Shown: positions 17,750 through 28,546 of the stretch, in pieces | Layout: each line of letters starts with the position of its first letter | Position numbering within the stretch: position 1 is the stretch's first letter | Assembly: GCF_003148825.1 (NCBI RefSeq) | Contig: NZ_QGGZ01000007.1 | Coordinates: 248,001-312,000, forward strand | Origin: Streptomyces sp. CG 926 | GTDB lineage: Bacteria > Actinomycetota > Actinomycetes > Streptomycetales > Streptomycetaceae | Length of the DNA stretch: 64,000 bases | Reading direction: 5' to 3' | Program-made: the position numbers and the translations under genes | The notes under the pieces: generated by a model | Databases searched by the model: none | Seen by the model: the letters and a program-made list of their open reading frames with translations, nothing else | Told to the model about the DNA's origin: nothing

Positions 17750-19129
17750 TCAGGCCTCCGTGCTGATGAAGACGTTCTTGGTCTCGGTGAAAGCGGTGAG
17801 GGCGTCGGGTCCGAGCTCGCGGCCGAGTCCGGACTGCTTGTAGCCACCGAAGGGGGTCCAGTAGCGGACGCTGCTGTGGGAGTTGACGGACAGGTTGCCG
17901 GCGGCGACGGCGCGCGAGACGCGCAGCGCGCGCCCGATGTCGCGGGTCCACAGGGAGCCGGAGAGGCCGTAGTCGGTCGCGTTGGCCAGGCGTACGGCGT
18001 CCTCCTCGTCCTCGAAGGGCAGGACGACGGCGACCGGCCCGAAGACCTCCTCGGTGGCCACGGGCGCGGTGGGGGCGACGTCCGTGACGAGGGTGGGCGG
18101 GTACCAGAAGCCGGGGCCTTCGGGGGTGGTGCCGCGGATCGCGGTGAGGTCGTCGGTGACGAAGGACCGTACGCGGTCCAGCTGGGTCCGTGAGATCAGC
18201 GGGCCCATCTGCGTCTTCTCGTCGAGCGGGTCGCCCACGGTCACGGCCGCGATGCCGGGGGCGACGAGCTCCAGGAAGCGGTCGTAGGCGGAGCGCTGTA
18301 CGAGGATCCGGGTGCGGGCGCAGCAGTCCTGGCCGGTGTTGTCGAGGAAGGCCATGGGGGCGGCGGCGGCCGCCGCTTCGAGGTCGGCGTCGGCGAAGAC
18401 GATGTTGGGGCTCTTGCCGCCGAGTTCGAGGGTGACGCGCTTCACCCGGTCGGCGCACTTGGCCATGATCTGCTTGCCGACGCGGGTGGACCCGGTGAAG
18501 ACGATCTTCGCGACGCCGGGGTGTTCGACGAGGGCGTCGCCGGCGACGTCACCGCGGCCGGGGAGCACCTGGAAGAGGTGTTCGGGGATCCCGGCCTCGA
18601 GGGCGAGTTCGGCGAGGCGCAGCGCGGTCAGCGGGGTGGTCTCGGCGGGCTTGAGGATGACGGCGTTGCCGGCGGCGAGGGCGGGGGCCAGGCCCCAGGC
18701 GGCGATCGGCATGGGGAAGTTCCACGGGGCGATCACGCCGATGACGCCGAGGGGTTCGAGGAAGGTGACGTCGATGCCGCCGGCGACGGGGATCTGGCGG
18801 CCGGAGAGCCGTTCCACTCCCCCGGCGGCGAAGTCGAGGAGGTCGCGTACGTTGCCGGCTTCCCAGCGGGCGTTGCCGATGGTGTGGCCGGCCTCGCGGA
18901 CCTCCAGCTGGGCCAGTTCCTCGATGTGGCCGTCGACGACCGCGGCGAAGCGGCGCAGCAGCCGGGCCCGGTCGGCGGGGGCGGCCGTCGCCCAGGCGCG
19001 CTGGGCCGCGGCGGCCCGGGCGACGGCGGCGTCGACATCGTCCCGTGTGGCGGCCGGGACGATGGCGACGGTTTCCTCGGTGGCCGGATTCAACACTCGT
19101 AGTTCGAAGGGGGCCGGCTCATCGGACAC
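17750..19129 (-). CDS. NAD(P)-dependent aldehyde dehydrogenase
   Basis: About 459 aa from a GTG at 19129 (SDEPAPFELRVLNPATEE); a GTG four codons upstream (19141) is possible. ALDH hallmarks: APWNFPMPIAAWGLAPALAA, ILKPAETTPLTALRLAE, FTGSTRVGKQIM, glutamate in LELGGKSPNIVF, catalytic Cys near residue 269 in TGQDCCARTRILV, and EEVFGPVAVVLPF. The gene lies between the GlnA4-type ligase (upstream) and the SDR (downstream) in the same direction. The likely job is oxidation of a gamma-glutamylated aldehyde to the acid, as PuuC does in the putrescine pathway. Enzyme class secure, substrate inferred. Confidence 0.9.
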   Translation of the reverse strand: MSDEPAPFELRVLNPATEETVAIVPAATRDDVDAAVARAAAAQRAWATAAPADRARLLRRFAAVVDGHIEELAQLEVREAGHTIGNARWEAGNVRDLLDFAAGGVERLSGRQIPVAGGIDVTFLEPLGVIGVIAPWNFPMPIAAWGLAPALAAGNAVILKPAETTPLTALRLAELALEAGIPEHLFQVLPGRGDVAGDALVEHPGVAKIVFTGSTRVGKQIMAKCADRVKRVTLELGGKSPNIVFADADLEAAAAAAPMAFLDNTGQDCCARTRILVQRSAYDRFLELVAPGIAAVTVGDPLDEKTQMGPLISRTQLDRVRSFVTDDLTAIRGTTPEGPGFWYPPTLVTDVAPTAPVATEEVFGPVAVVLPFEDEEDAVRLANATDYGLSGSLWTRDIGRALRVSRAVAAGNLSVNSHSSVRYWTPFGGYKQSGLGRELGPDALTAFTETKNVFISTEA

Positions 19130-19166
19130 GTGGTGCCTCACAGTTTCGTTCGATGGTGTGCGGTGG

Positions 19167-20531
19167 CTACAGGCGTTCGAAGGAGCGGCGCAGCTCCCAG
19201 TCGGTCACCGCGGAGTCGTAGGCGTCGAGTTCCACGCGGGCCATGTTCCGGTAGTGCGCGACCACTTCGGGGCCGAAGGCGGCCTTGGCGATCTCGCTGT
19301 TCTCCCAGAGCTCCGCGGCCTCGCGCAGGGTGGCGGGGACGTGGGCGTAGTCGGAGGTGTAGGCGTTCCCGCCGCAGGCCTCGGGGAGCTCCAGGCGGTT
19401 CTCGATGCCGTAGAGCCCGGCCGCGACCAGGCCGGAGACGGCGAGGTAGGGGTTGACGTCGCCGCCGGGGAGGCGGTTCTCGAAGCGCATGGAGCGGCCG
19501 TGGCCGACGACCCGGAGGGCGCAGGTCCGGTTGTCGACGCCCCAGGCGACGGCGGTCGGCGCGAAGGATCCCGGCCGGAAACGCTTGTACGAATTGATGT
19601 TGGGGGCGTAGAGAAGGGAGAAGTCGCGCAGCGCGGCCAGCTGGCCGGCCAGGAAGTGCCGCATCACCGGTGACATTCCGCCCGGGCCGTCCCCGGCCAT
19701 CGCGTTGCGTCCGTCGGCGTCGGCCAGCGAGAGGTGGATATGACAGGAGTTGCCCTCGCGCTCGTCGAACTTCGCCATGAAGGTGAGCGAGACACCTTCC
19801 TGGGAGGCGATCTCCTTGGCTCCGGTCTTGTAGACGGAGTGCTGGTCGCAGGTGGTGAGCGCCTCGTCGTAGCGGAAGGCGATCTCGTGCTGGCCGAGGT
19901 TGCACTCCCCCTTGGCCGACTCGACGATCAGGCCCGCGGTCTGCATCTCGTTGCGGATCCGACGCAGCAGGGGTTCGATGCGGCCGGTCCCGAGGACGGA
20001 GTAGTCGATGTTGTACTGGTTGGCCGGGGTCAGGTCGCGGTAGCCCGAGTTCCAGGCCTGCTCGTAGGTGTCCTGGAAGACCATGAACTCCAGCTCGGTA
20101 CCGACCATCGCGGTGTACCCGTGCTCGGCGAGGCGCTCCAGCTGGCGGCGCAGGATCTGCCGGGGGGCGGCGACGACGGGCGAGCCGTCGTTCCAGGCGA
20201 GGTCGGCGAGCAGGAAGGCGCTGCCCGGGTTCCAGGGGATGCGGCGCAGGGTGGCCAGGTCGGGGTGCATGGCGAAGTCGCCGTAGCCCCGGTCCCAGGA
20301 GGACATCTCGTAACCGTCGACGGTGTTCATGTCGGTATCGACGGCGAGGAGGTAGTTGCAGCCCTCGGTACCGTGCTCGAGGACCTCGTCGAGGAAGAAC
20401 TGTGCGGCGAACCGCTTGCCCTGGAGCCGCCCCTGCATGTCGGGGAAGGCCAGGACGACTGTGTCGATCTCACCGCTGGCGACGAGGGAGCGGAGCTCCT
20501 CGGGCGCGAGCGGCGGCTTGCGGTCTACCAC
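19167..20531 (-). CDS. glnA4: Glutamine synthetase-like gamma-glutamylethanolamide synthetase (GlnA4 type)
   Basis: 454 aa from a GTG at 20531 with AAGGAG upstream. GS-fold: N-terminal beta-grasp (about 20-110, VVLAFPDMQGRLQGKRFAAQ), then the catalytic part with MVGTELEFMVF, GECNLGQHEIAFRYDEAL, SCHIHLSLAD, YAPNINSYKRF and ENRLPGGDVNPYLA. It ligates glutamate to an amine using ATP. The Tyr of the GlnA adenylylation loop is absent: the equivalent stretch reads NRLELPEACGGNAY. S. coelicolor GlnA4 (SCO1613) makes gamma-glutamylethanolamide and is controlled by the divergent repressor EpuRI; the same arrangement is present here. The spacing to the aldehyde dehydrogenase is about 37 bp. GS-like class certain; the ethanolamine assignment rests on resemblance and context. 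Confidence 0.85.
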   Translation of the reverse strand: MVDRKPPLAPEELRSLVASGEIDTVVLAFPDMQGRLQGKRFAAQFFLDEVLEHGTEGCNYLLAVDTDMNTVDGYEMSSWDRGYGDFAMHPDLATLRRIPWNPGSAFLLADLAWNDGSPVVAAPRQILRRQLERLAEHGYTAMVGTELEFMVFQDTYEQAWNSGYRDLTPANQYNIDYSVLGTGRIEPLLRRIRNEMQTAGLIVESAKGECNLGQHEIAFRYDEALTTCDQHSVYKTGAKEIASQEGVSLTFMAKFDEREGNSCHIHLSLADADGRNAMAGDGPGGMSPVMRHFLAGQLAALRDFSLLYAPNINSYKRFRPGSFAPTAVAWGVDNRTCALRVVGHGRSMRFENRLPGGDVNPYLAVSGLVAAGLYGIENRLELPEACGGNAYTSDYAHVPATLREAAELWENSEIAKAAFGPEVVAHYRNMARVELDAYDSAVTDWELRRSFERL

Positions 20532-20562
20532 TGGAATCTCTCCTTCGGTGAGCCGAGGAGGC

Positions 20563-20592
20563 CTAAGGTATTGAATAGAACCATTGCTTGGG
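20563..20592. promoter_or_regulatory. Candidate EpuRI-type operator 1 (glnA4 / regulator intergenic)
   Basis: CTAAGGTA (20563-20570) and, 11 bp after CTAAGG, AACCATTGCTTGGG. The AACCATTGC word and the CTAAGG word both recur before the permease gene. It covers the short divergent promoter region of glnA4 and the regulator. Confidence 0.5.
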
Positions 20593-20608
20593 AAGGGGAG
20601 GAGCCGAG

Positions 20609-21355
20609 ATGACCGATACGGCGAGCGAAGGTGACGCCATCGCGCGACTGAATCCCGTACTGCGGCAGGTGCGGGCGGGCAACGGTTTCGAGGAGGCGCT
20701 GGAGCAGATCCTGCAGGTGGTCCGGCTGGGTCTGGTGCCGGGCGGCGAACGGCTGCCGCCCGAGCGTGAGCTGGCCGAACGGATGGGGATCAGCCGGGTC
20801 ACCCTGCGCGAGGTGCTGAAGGTGCTGCAGGACCAGGGACTGGTGGAGGCCCGGCGCGGGCGGTACGGCGGAACGTTCGTGCTGCCCCGCCCCGACACCC
20901 CGGCCGGCGGCGCCGAGGAGGAGCTGCGCCGGCGTGTCGCGGGGGTGGACATCGAGGACGTCCTGCGGTTCCGCGAGGTCCTGGAGGTGGGAGCGGCCGG
21001 GCTGTGCGCCTCCCAGGGCCTGACCGAGGAGGGCACCGAACGACTGCTCGGCGCCCTGGCCGCCACCCACGACGCCCCGCTCGCCGACTACCGTCGGCAG
21101 GACACGCTCTTCCACCTGACCCTGTGCGAACTGGCCGGATCCGCCACCCTGACGGCCCAGTACGCGGCCGTCCGGGCCGGCGTGAACGACCTGCTGGACT
21201 GCATCCCGCTGCTCGTACGCAACCTGGAGCACTCCCAGCAGCAGCACAGCACGCTGGTGGAGGCGGTGCTGGCGGGCGACGCGACCCGGGCCCGGGAGAC
21301 CATGCGCGAGCACTGCTGCGGCACGGCGGCGCTGCTGCGAGGCTTCCTGGCCTGA
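20609..21355 (+). CDS. epuRI: FadR/GntR-family regulator, EpuRI-like
   Basis: 248 aa from the ATG at 20609 (GGGGAGGAG upstream). The N-terminal winged helix-turn-helix (about 20-85) has ERLPPERELAERMGISRVTL and REVLKVLQDQGLVEARRGRYGG, typical of GntR. The C-terminal all-helical FCD domain (about 105-240) has DVLRFREVLEVGAAGLCA, RRQDTLFHLTLCELAG and EHSQQQHSTLVEAVLAGD, with Asp/His ligand-site residues. It is divergent from glnA4 and co-oriented with the permease, exactly between the two halves of the module. S. coelicolor EpuRI (SCO1614) represses glnA4; that role is the natural assignment, with repeated AACCATTGC words in both flanking promoters as possible sites. Confidence 0.82.
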   Translation: MTDTASEGDAIARLNPVLRQVRAGNGFEEALEQILQVVRLGLVPGGERLPPERELAERMGISRVTLREVLKVLQDQGLVEARRGRYGGTFVLPRPDTPAGGAEEELRRRVAGVDIEDVLRFREVLEVGAAGLCASQGLTEEGTERLLGALAATHDAPLADYRRQDTLFHLTLCELAGSATLTAQYAAVRAGVNDLLDCIPLLVRNLEHSQQQHSTLVEAVLAGDATRARETMREHCCGTAALLRGFLA

Positions 21356-21428
21356 GCGGCACCGGGGGGCCGCCCGAGAGGGTTTCGTAACTTCTGTTTA
21401 ACGCAGAGGTCTTGCGCACTCCACCGCT

Positions 21429-21467
21429 CTAAGGCAAAGGTACGCCCCACAACCATTGCCTGAGGCA
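21429..21467 (+). promoter_or_regulatory. Candidate EpuRI-type operator 2 (permease promoter)
   Basis: CTAAGGCAA (21429-21437) and TTGCCTGAG (21456-21464) form a 9-bp inverted repeat with one mismatch; the second half also contains the 11-bp palindrome TGCCTGAGGCA (21457-21467). The words CTAAGG and AACCATTGC are shared with the glnA4 intergenic site. It lies 10-49 bp before the permease start. Confidence 0.55.
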
Positions 21468-21477
21468 GGAGCGCACG

Positions 21478-22956
<1,479 letters not shown>

Positions 22957-23000
22957 AACCCTGTCACCGTCCGCCCCACCCCCTTCCGGAGGTATCGAAC

Positions 23001-23708
23001 GTGCCCAGGCCGCTCATCGGCATCACCACCTACGTCGAGGATTCCACCCGCTACGGCGTGTGGGACCTCCCGACATCCCTCGTACCGACCGGGTACCACG
23101 AACTCGTCCAGGCGGCGGGCGGCGCCGCCGTGCTGCTCCCGCCGGACGAGCCCGGGTCGGCGGCGGAGGTGCTGAGCCGGGTGGACGGCCTGGTCGTCGC
23201 GGGCGGACCGGACCTGGACCCGCTGCACTACGGAGCCGTACGCGACTCCCGTACGGGCGCCCCCGCCACGGTCCGCGACCACTGGGAGCTGGCGCTGATC
23301 GCGGCGGCGCTCGACGCCGACCTGCCTGTCCTCGGCATCTGCCGGGGCATGCAGGCCCTGAACGTGGCCCTCGGCGGCACGCTCCTCCAGCACATCGACG
23401 GACACGTCGACACCCCGGGCGTCATGTCCTGGCACCCGGTCCGCCCGGTCCCGGGCACCCGCTACGCGGACCTGGTCCCGGAGGAGGCGCAGGTCCCGAC
23501 CTACCACCACCAGGCCGTCGACCGGCTGGGCCGCGGCCTGGTCGTCTCGGCCCACGCGGTCGACGGCACGGTGGAGGCGATCGAACTGCCCGACCCCGAG
23601 CGGTGGGTGCTGGGCGTCCAGTGGCACCCGGAGCGGGACAAGGACACGCGGGTGATGTCCGCCCTCGTCGAGGCGGCCTCCGTCCGTACCGCGGTACCGG
23701 TGGGCTGA
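23001..23708 (+). CDS. Gamma-glutamyl hydrolase, peptidase C26 (PuuD-like)
   Basis: 235 aa from a GTG at 23001 with GGAGG 7 nt upstream. Class I glutamine amidotransferase-like fold: start PRPLIGITTYVED, nucleophile Cys114 in LGICRGMQALNVALGG, and His209/Glu211 in GVQWHPERD complete the triad. PuuD of E. coli cleaves gamma-glutamyl-GABA to glutamate plus GABA; here the likely substrate is the gamma-glutamylated acid (gamma-glutamylglycine) formed by the dehydrogenases, giving back glutamate. It is the last gene of the permease unit and is followed by a strong hairpin. Enzyme class firm, substrate inferred. Confidence 0.88.
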   Translation: MPRPLIGITTYVEDSTRYGVWDLPTSLVPTGYHELVQAAGGAAVLLPPDEPGSAAEVLSRVDGLVVAGGPDLDPLHYGAVRDSRTGAPATVRDHWELALIAAALDADLPVLGICRGMQALNVALGGTLLQHIDGHVDTPGVMSWHPVRPVPGTRYADLVPEEAQVPTYHHQAVDRLGRGLVVSAHAVDGTVEAIELPDPERWVLGVQWHPERDKDTRVMSALVEAASVRTAVPVG

Positions 23709-23714
23709 CCGACC

Positions 23715-23766
23715 GCCGGCCGCGGGGGCCCGGCACCTTCCCCGGCGCCGGGGCCCCGCGGCCGGC
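23715..23766 (+). terminator. Terminator after the gamma-glutamyl hydrolase
   Basis: A 13-bp perfect stem (GCCGGCCGCGGGG at 23715-23727 with its complement at 23754-23766), with further GC pairing in the 26-nt interior. It starts 6 bp after the stop codon. Confidence 0.75.
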
Positions 23767-23829
23767 CCTCCCGCCTCCCCTGCCCGCGCACGAATGGCCC
23801 TCCGGTCGTCGGGCGCGCACCCTGGATGG

Positions 23830-24642
23830 GTGAGTACCGAGGCACACGGCAAGGCGGCGTCCGGGCCGGTGGCCGGGTTCCTGGAGAACCCGGTCGTGGG
23901 CATGGCGCCGTGGATCATCTTCTCGCTGCTGGTCGGCCCGGGACGGTTCGAGCTCGCGGTCGGACTGGCCCTCGCGGTGTCGATCGCCCTGACCGCGGTG
24001 ACCCACCTGGTCAACCGCGGCAGCTCCTGGAAGCTGTTGGAGCTGGCCGACATCACCTTCTTCGCCACCATGGCCGTGATCGGGGCCTTGGCGAGCGAGG
24101 GGACCCTGAACTGGCTGGAGACCTACGCCGGCGAGGTCGCCAACATCGCGCTGGCGGTGATCGCCTTCGGCTCGATGGCGGTCCGGACGCCGTTCACCCT
24201 CCAGTACGCCCGCGAGCAGGTCGATCCGTCGCTCTGGCACACCCGCGGCTTCCTACGGACCAACTACATGATCACGGGGGCCTGGGGCATCGCCTTCCTC
24301 GTGGCGGCCGCCGCCGGGGCCTTCGGGGATCTGGTCCTGCACAACCCGAACAACATCTGGACCGGCTGGGTCGTCCAGATCCTGGCGATCGTCGCCGCGG
24401 TGAAGTTCACCGTCTGGTACCCGGACGTGGCCCGCGCCAGAGGAGCCCGCGAGGCCGCGGGCCTACCCCCCGAGCCCACACCGTGGGCCGGCTTCCTGGT
24501 GCCGCTGGCGGGTCTGCTCGTACCGATCGGCATCGTCGTCCTGATCTTCGACAACATGTGGTGGCTCGGCGTCGCCCTGATCGTGGTGGGCTCGCTCCTG
24601 ACGAAGTCCCTCCAGTCCCGGGCGACCCAGGAGCCCACCTGA
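23830..24642 (+). CDS. Integral membrane protein of unknown function
   Basis: About 270 aa from a GTG at 23830 (STEAHGKAASGPVAGFLEN); an upstream ATG at 23794 is less likely. Seven or so hydrophobic segments are visible, such as PVVGMAPWIIFSLLVG, ALAVSIALTAVTHLV, ITFFATMAVIGALA, GAWGIAFLVAAAAGAFG, VVQILAIVAAVKF and AGLLVPIGIVVLIF. Loops contain TPFTLQYAREQVDPSLWHTR, suggesting a conserved functional surface. I do not recognise a named family. It stands alone: a terminator precedes it and a convergent secreted-protein gene follows. Confidence 0.75.
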   Translation: MSTEAHGKAASGPVAGFLENPVVGMAPWIIFSLLVGPGRFELAVGLALAVSIALTAVTHLVNRGSSWKLLELADITFFATMAVIGALASEGTLNWLETYAGEVANIALAVIAFGSMAVRTPFTLQYAREQVDPSLWHTRGFLRTNYMITGAWGIAFLVAAAAGAFGDLVLHNPNNIWTGWVVQILAIVAAVKFTVWYPDVARARGAREAAGLPPEPTPWAGFLVPLAGLLVPIGIVVLIFDNMWWLGVALIVVGSLLTKSLQSRATQEPT

Positions 24643-24678
24643 CGGCGGACTCCCGGGATCCGGCGGACGCCTGGTCCG

Positions 24679-25029
24679 TCAGCGGCTGAAGACGACCGAG
24701 CGAAGCTTCAGCCGCTCCGAGCCGTAGCCCGTGCGGGGTCGCAGGGTGAAGTGGTCGCCCTCGCAGTCGGGCTCGGTGAACACCGTCGCCGTCGCGTCGG
24801 TCCTGTTGCGCGGCGAATGCGCCGGGCTGCTGGCCCCCGGGTCCGCGACCTCCGGCAGGGTGATGCACTCCTCGCCCGGCGGGTCGTCGAGCACCACGCG
24901 CAGCGGGGTGCCGTCGAGCCCGGTGACGGTGTACTGGAACTGCCCCTCCGCGGCCGAGGCCGATGTCGGGATCGTGAGCAACAGGGTGAAAGCGCCGAAG
25001 GCGGCGACGGCGGCATGGCGAAGTCGCAT
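24679..25029 (-). CDS. Small secreted protein
   Basis: 116 aa from the ATG at 25029 with GAGGAGG upstream. A clear signal peptide (about 1-27, AAVAAFGAFTLLLTIPTSAS then A) leaves a mature protein of about 90 residues with two cysteines (GEECITLPEV and EPDCEGDHF), likely one disulfide. The beta-rich mature sequence (GQFQYTVTGLDGTPLRVVLD) resembles small extracellular proteins of streptomycetes of unknown role. No partner gene is evident. Confidence 0.75.
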   Translation of the reverse strand: MRLRHAAVAAFGAFTLLLTIPTSASAAEGQFQYTVTGLDGTPLRVVLDDPPGEECITLPEVADPGASSPAHSPRNRTDATATVFTEPDCEGDHFTLRPRTGYGSERLKLRSVVFSR

Positions 25030-25149
25030 CTGGGTCCTCCTCGGGAGAGCGACAAACGTGCAGGAGCCACCTTTCCGCCGTCCCGGAGCCGGGTCACCGC
25101 CCCCACCCCGCCGAATCGATCCGCCCTCGCCCGTACGGACCAACCCGAC

Positions 25150-26073
25150 CTAGACGCGGCGGTGGGTAAGGGACAGCAGGTCACGGGCCGGGCCGGCCGG
25201 GCGGGAGCCCGTCGGCCAGACTGCCCGCAGCGCCCGGTCCAGCGGCGCGCCCGACACGGGGACCTCCACCAGCCGCCGTGCGCCCAACTCGTCCCCGACC
25301 GCCAGCTCCGACAGCACGCACGGCCCGGCACCGCTGAGCGCGGCCGCCTTCACCGCCGTGGTCGACGCCAGTTCCAACAGCGGCGCGGCCAGCCCGCCGG
25401 CCGAGACCAGCGCGGCGTCCAGGACCTGCCGCGTGCCGGACCCCCGTTCGCGCAGGATCAGCGGGGTCGAGGCCAGCTCCGCCGCCACCACCCCCCGGGT
25501 ACGGCGCGCCCACGGATGACCGGGGGCCACCGCCACCACCAAGCGGTCCTGCGCGATCACCGCCGAGTCCAGTCCCTCGGGCACGGTCAGCCCCTCCACG
25601 AACCCGAGGTCGGCCTCGTGCGCGAGGACCCGTTCGGCGACCACCGCCGAATTCCCGGCGTGCAGGGACACCGCCGTGTCCGGGCGCTGCCCCCGCAGGG
25701 CGATCAACCAGCCCGGCAGCAGGTACTCCGCGATGGTCATGCTGGCGGCCACCCGCAGCCGCGAGTCCCGCCGCCCGCGCAGCGCCTGCGCCCCCGCGTC
25801 GAAGGCCTCCGCCGCCTCCACCACCCGCCGCGCCCAGTCCGTGACGAGCGCGCCCTCGGCCGTGAGCGTCGACCCCCGCGGGGAGCGGTCCACCAGGGCC
25901 ACGCCGAGCCGGGTCTCCATGGCCCGGATCCGGCTGCTCGCGGCGGGCTGGGTGATGCCGAGGCGCCGGGCAGCGCCGCTCAGGCTGCCGACCCGCGCGA
26001 CCGCGAGCAGCAGTTCCAGCGCGCCCAGGTCCGGTACCCGGTGTGCCAGCGGAACCCACTCCTCATTACCCAT
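25150..26073 (-). CDS. LysR-type transcriptional regulator
   Basis: 307 aa from the ATG at 26073. N-terminal winged helix (about 12-75): LELLLAVARVGSLSGAARRL, then GITQPAASSRIRAMETRLG and LVDRSPRGSTLTAEG. The effector domain (about 100-300) has SRLRVAASMTIAEYLLPGWL and LILRERGSGTRQVLDAAL, the latter a typical anion-binding loop seen in CysB/CbbR-like members. It is divergent from a TDT-family exporter with a 70-bp gap holding an LTTR-type box, so it probably controls that exporter. In other bacteria such pairs concern sulfite or dicarboxylates. Confidence 0.92.
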   Translation of the reverse strand: MGNEEWVPLAHRVPDLGALELLLAVARVGSLSGAARRLGITQPAASSRIRAMETRLGVALVDRSPRGSTLTAEGALVTDWARRVVEAAEAFDAGAQALRGRRDSRLRVAASMTIAEYLLPGWLIALRGQRPDTAVSLHAGNSAVVAERVLAHEADLGFVEGLTVPEGLDSAVIAQDRLVVAVAPGHPWARRTRGVVAAELASTPLILRERGSGTRQVLDAALVSAGGLAAPLLELASTTAVKAAALSGAGPCVLSELAVGDELGARRLVEVPVSGAPLDRALRAVWPTGSRPAGPARDLLSLTHRRV

Positions 26074-26095
26074 AACGTCAGTTTATGACCTCATA
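26072..26095. promoter_or_regulatory. LysR-type operator between regulator and TDT exporter
   Basis: ATAA-N7-TTAT at 26072-26086 fits the T-N11-A dyad of LysR regulators, and it runs into a second perfect palindrome, TATGACCTCATA (26084-26095). AT-rich compared with the surroundings. Confidence 0.6.
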
Positions 26096-26143
26096 GGGAG
26101 ATGGCCTCTGCCGCCCCGTCCGCCCCGGCGCGAGGCTGGAGCC

Positions 26144-27262
<1,119 letters not shown>

Positions 27263-27291
27263 CCACTTCCGCCGGGCGGTGGTGCCGGTGC

Positions 27292-27328
27292 GCTGCCCCG
27301 GTGCCCGCGCCTCAATCGCCGGCGGGGC
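27292..27328 (-). repeat. Dispersed repeat copy C (reverse orientation)
   Basis: On the minus strand it reads GCCGGCGATTGAGGCGCGGG, then CACCGGGGCAGC. It is the mirror image of copy D and forms the outer edge of the large inverted repeat. Confidence 0.8.
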
Positions 27329-27405
27329 CGGGTGGTGCGGGCCGCTCCCTCAGGGCCGGGCGGGATCCGATCCCGGTGCGGGCGGGTCCGCGGGGCCGGG
27401 CAGGG

Positions 27406-27636
27406 GTGTCTCCTCGGCTCGCGCGACGCGGGCACGTCTCGGCTGTGGGTCGGTGGTTGCGCGCTCGTCCTGCGGGGACACCCCTCCCCGTCCCCGCTCC
27501 CCACGCGTCGGGGTGATTCCGGGGCACTGTCGAAGCACCGCCGTGGGGCGGGGACACGGCGGAGTGTCCCCGCAGGACGAGCGCGCACCACCGGGTACAG
27601 CCGAGACATGCCGTACCGCGCGAGCCGAGGAGACAC
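27406..27636. repeat. Giant inverted repeat with arms of about 75-100 bp
   Basis: Left 27406-27481 and right 27564-27636 are reverse complements with perfect blocks of 20 bp (27406-27425 with 27617-27636) and 23 bp (27459-27481 with 27564-27586). Pairing continues inward (27490-27505 with 27541-27555) to a loop of about 35 nt. Outside, weaker similarity continues to repeat copies C and D. Confidence 0.88.
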
Positions 27637-27706
27637 TCCGCCGGGGCACCGCCCCACACCGAAGCGATCCCTGCCGGGAGCCACCGGGTACGCGCAGCCG
27701 AACCCA

Positions 27707-27749
27707 GCCCCGCCGGCGATTGAGGCGCGGGGCCCGGGGCAGCACCCCG
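27707..27749 (+). repeat. Dispersed repeat copy D
   Basis: Core GCCGGCGATTGAGGCGCGGG followed by CCCGGGGC-AGCA-CCCC. It lies about 45 bp beyond the stop of the BtuF-like gene and mirrors copy C. Confidence 0.8.
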
Positions 27750-27794
27750 CCACCACCGCCCCGGCGGAGCCGCACCGCAGCGCCCCGGCAGCGG

Positions 27795-28541
27795 CTACGG
27801 CCCGGCGGCCGCGTCCCGCAACTGCGCGCCCAGCACCGCCACCGCCTCCGCCAGCGAAGGCCCGTACCAGGTCAGGTGCCGACCACTGACCAGGGCCGCC
27901 GGTAGATCCGGGAAGGCCTCCGGGCCGTCCTCCCGCGTGAAGCGGTACGGCTCGTCCGGCAGCACCACCAGATCGCAGTCGGCCGCCGCCAGTTCCTCCA
28001 CCGGCACCCGGGGATACCGCTCCGCATGACCGGCGTAGACGTTGCGCACGCCCAGCCGCGCCAGCAGGTCCCCCGCGAAGGTGTCCCGCCCCAGCACCAT
28101 CCACGGCCGCCGCCAGATCGGCACGAACGCGGAGGCGGAGGCGGAGCCGGTACGCGCACCGACCGCCGCCGCCCCGCCCCACGCACGTTCCGCGTCCGCC
28201 AGCCACCCCGGCCTCGTCAGCCCCAGCGCCCCCACGAGCACCCGGTCCAGCTCCCGCAGCGCCTGCGGCAGATCCCGTACCTCGGTGACCAGCACCTCGA
28301 CCCCGGCCGCGCGCAGCTCCGCCAGGTCGGGGGCCCGGTTCTCCTCCTCGTTGGCGATCACCAGGTCCGGCCGGAGCTCGGTGATCCGCCGTACGTCGGG
28401 GTTCTTCGTCCCTCCGACCCGCACCGCGTCACCGAGGTCCCCGGGGTGGGTGCACCAGTCGGTGACCCCGACCAGCAGCCCCGGCGCGCTCACGGCCACC
28501 GCCTCGGTCAGCGAGGGCACCAGCGAGACGACCCGCCGCAC
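27795..28541 (-). CDS. Helical-backbone metal receptor (BtuF-like) protein without signal peptide
   Basis: 248 aa. The sequence MRRVVSLVPSLTEAVAVSAP, then GVTDWCTHPGDLGDAVRVGG and LRPDLVIANEEENRAPDLAEL, is the periplasmic-binding type III fold used for B12 and siderophores; the C-terminal lobe has RDTFAGDLLARLGVRNVYAG and LVVLPDEPYRFTREDG. No signal peptide or lipobox is present, so it acts in the cytoplasm, as do cobalamin-binding relatives of this kind in actinobacteria. It follows the XRE-cupin regulator by 5 bp (same transcript). Ligand unknown. Confidence 0.82.
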   Translation of the reverse strand: MRRVVSLVPSLTEAVAVSAPGLLVGVTDWCTHPGDLGDAVRVGGTKNPDVRRITELRPDLVIANEEENRAPDLAELRAAGVEVLVTEVRDLPQALRELDRVLVGALGLTRPGWLADAERAWGGAAAVGARTGSASASAFVPIWRRPWMVLGRDTFAGDLLARLGVRNVYAGHAERYPRVPVEELAAADCDLVVLPDEPYRFTREDGPEAFPDLPAALVSGRHLTWYGPSLAEAVAVLGAQLRDAAAGP

Positions 28542-28546
28542 GCCGC

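Larger units (their letters stand above)
27263..27794. other. 532-bp gene-free region between convergent genes
   Basis: Almost completely occupied by one nested inverted repeat (27292-27749) bounded by repeat copies C and D. Open frames on both strands encode similar Arg/Ala/Gly-rich peptides simply because the DNA is self-complementary. It may end transcription from both sides. Confidence 0.75.

Noticed and set aside
27312..27905. Small proteins encoded in the large inverted repeat
   Set aside because: Frames on both strands give similar Arg/Ala-rich peptides because the DNA is self-complementary; no ribosome-binding sites or known motifs.
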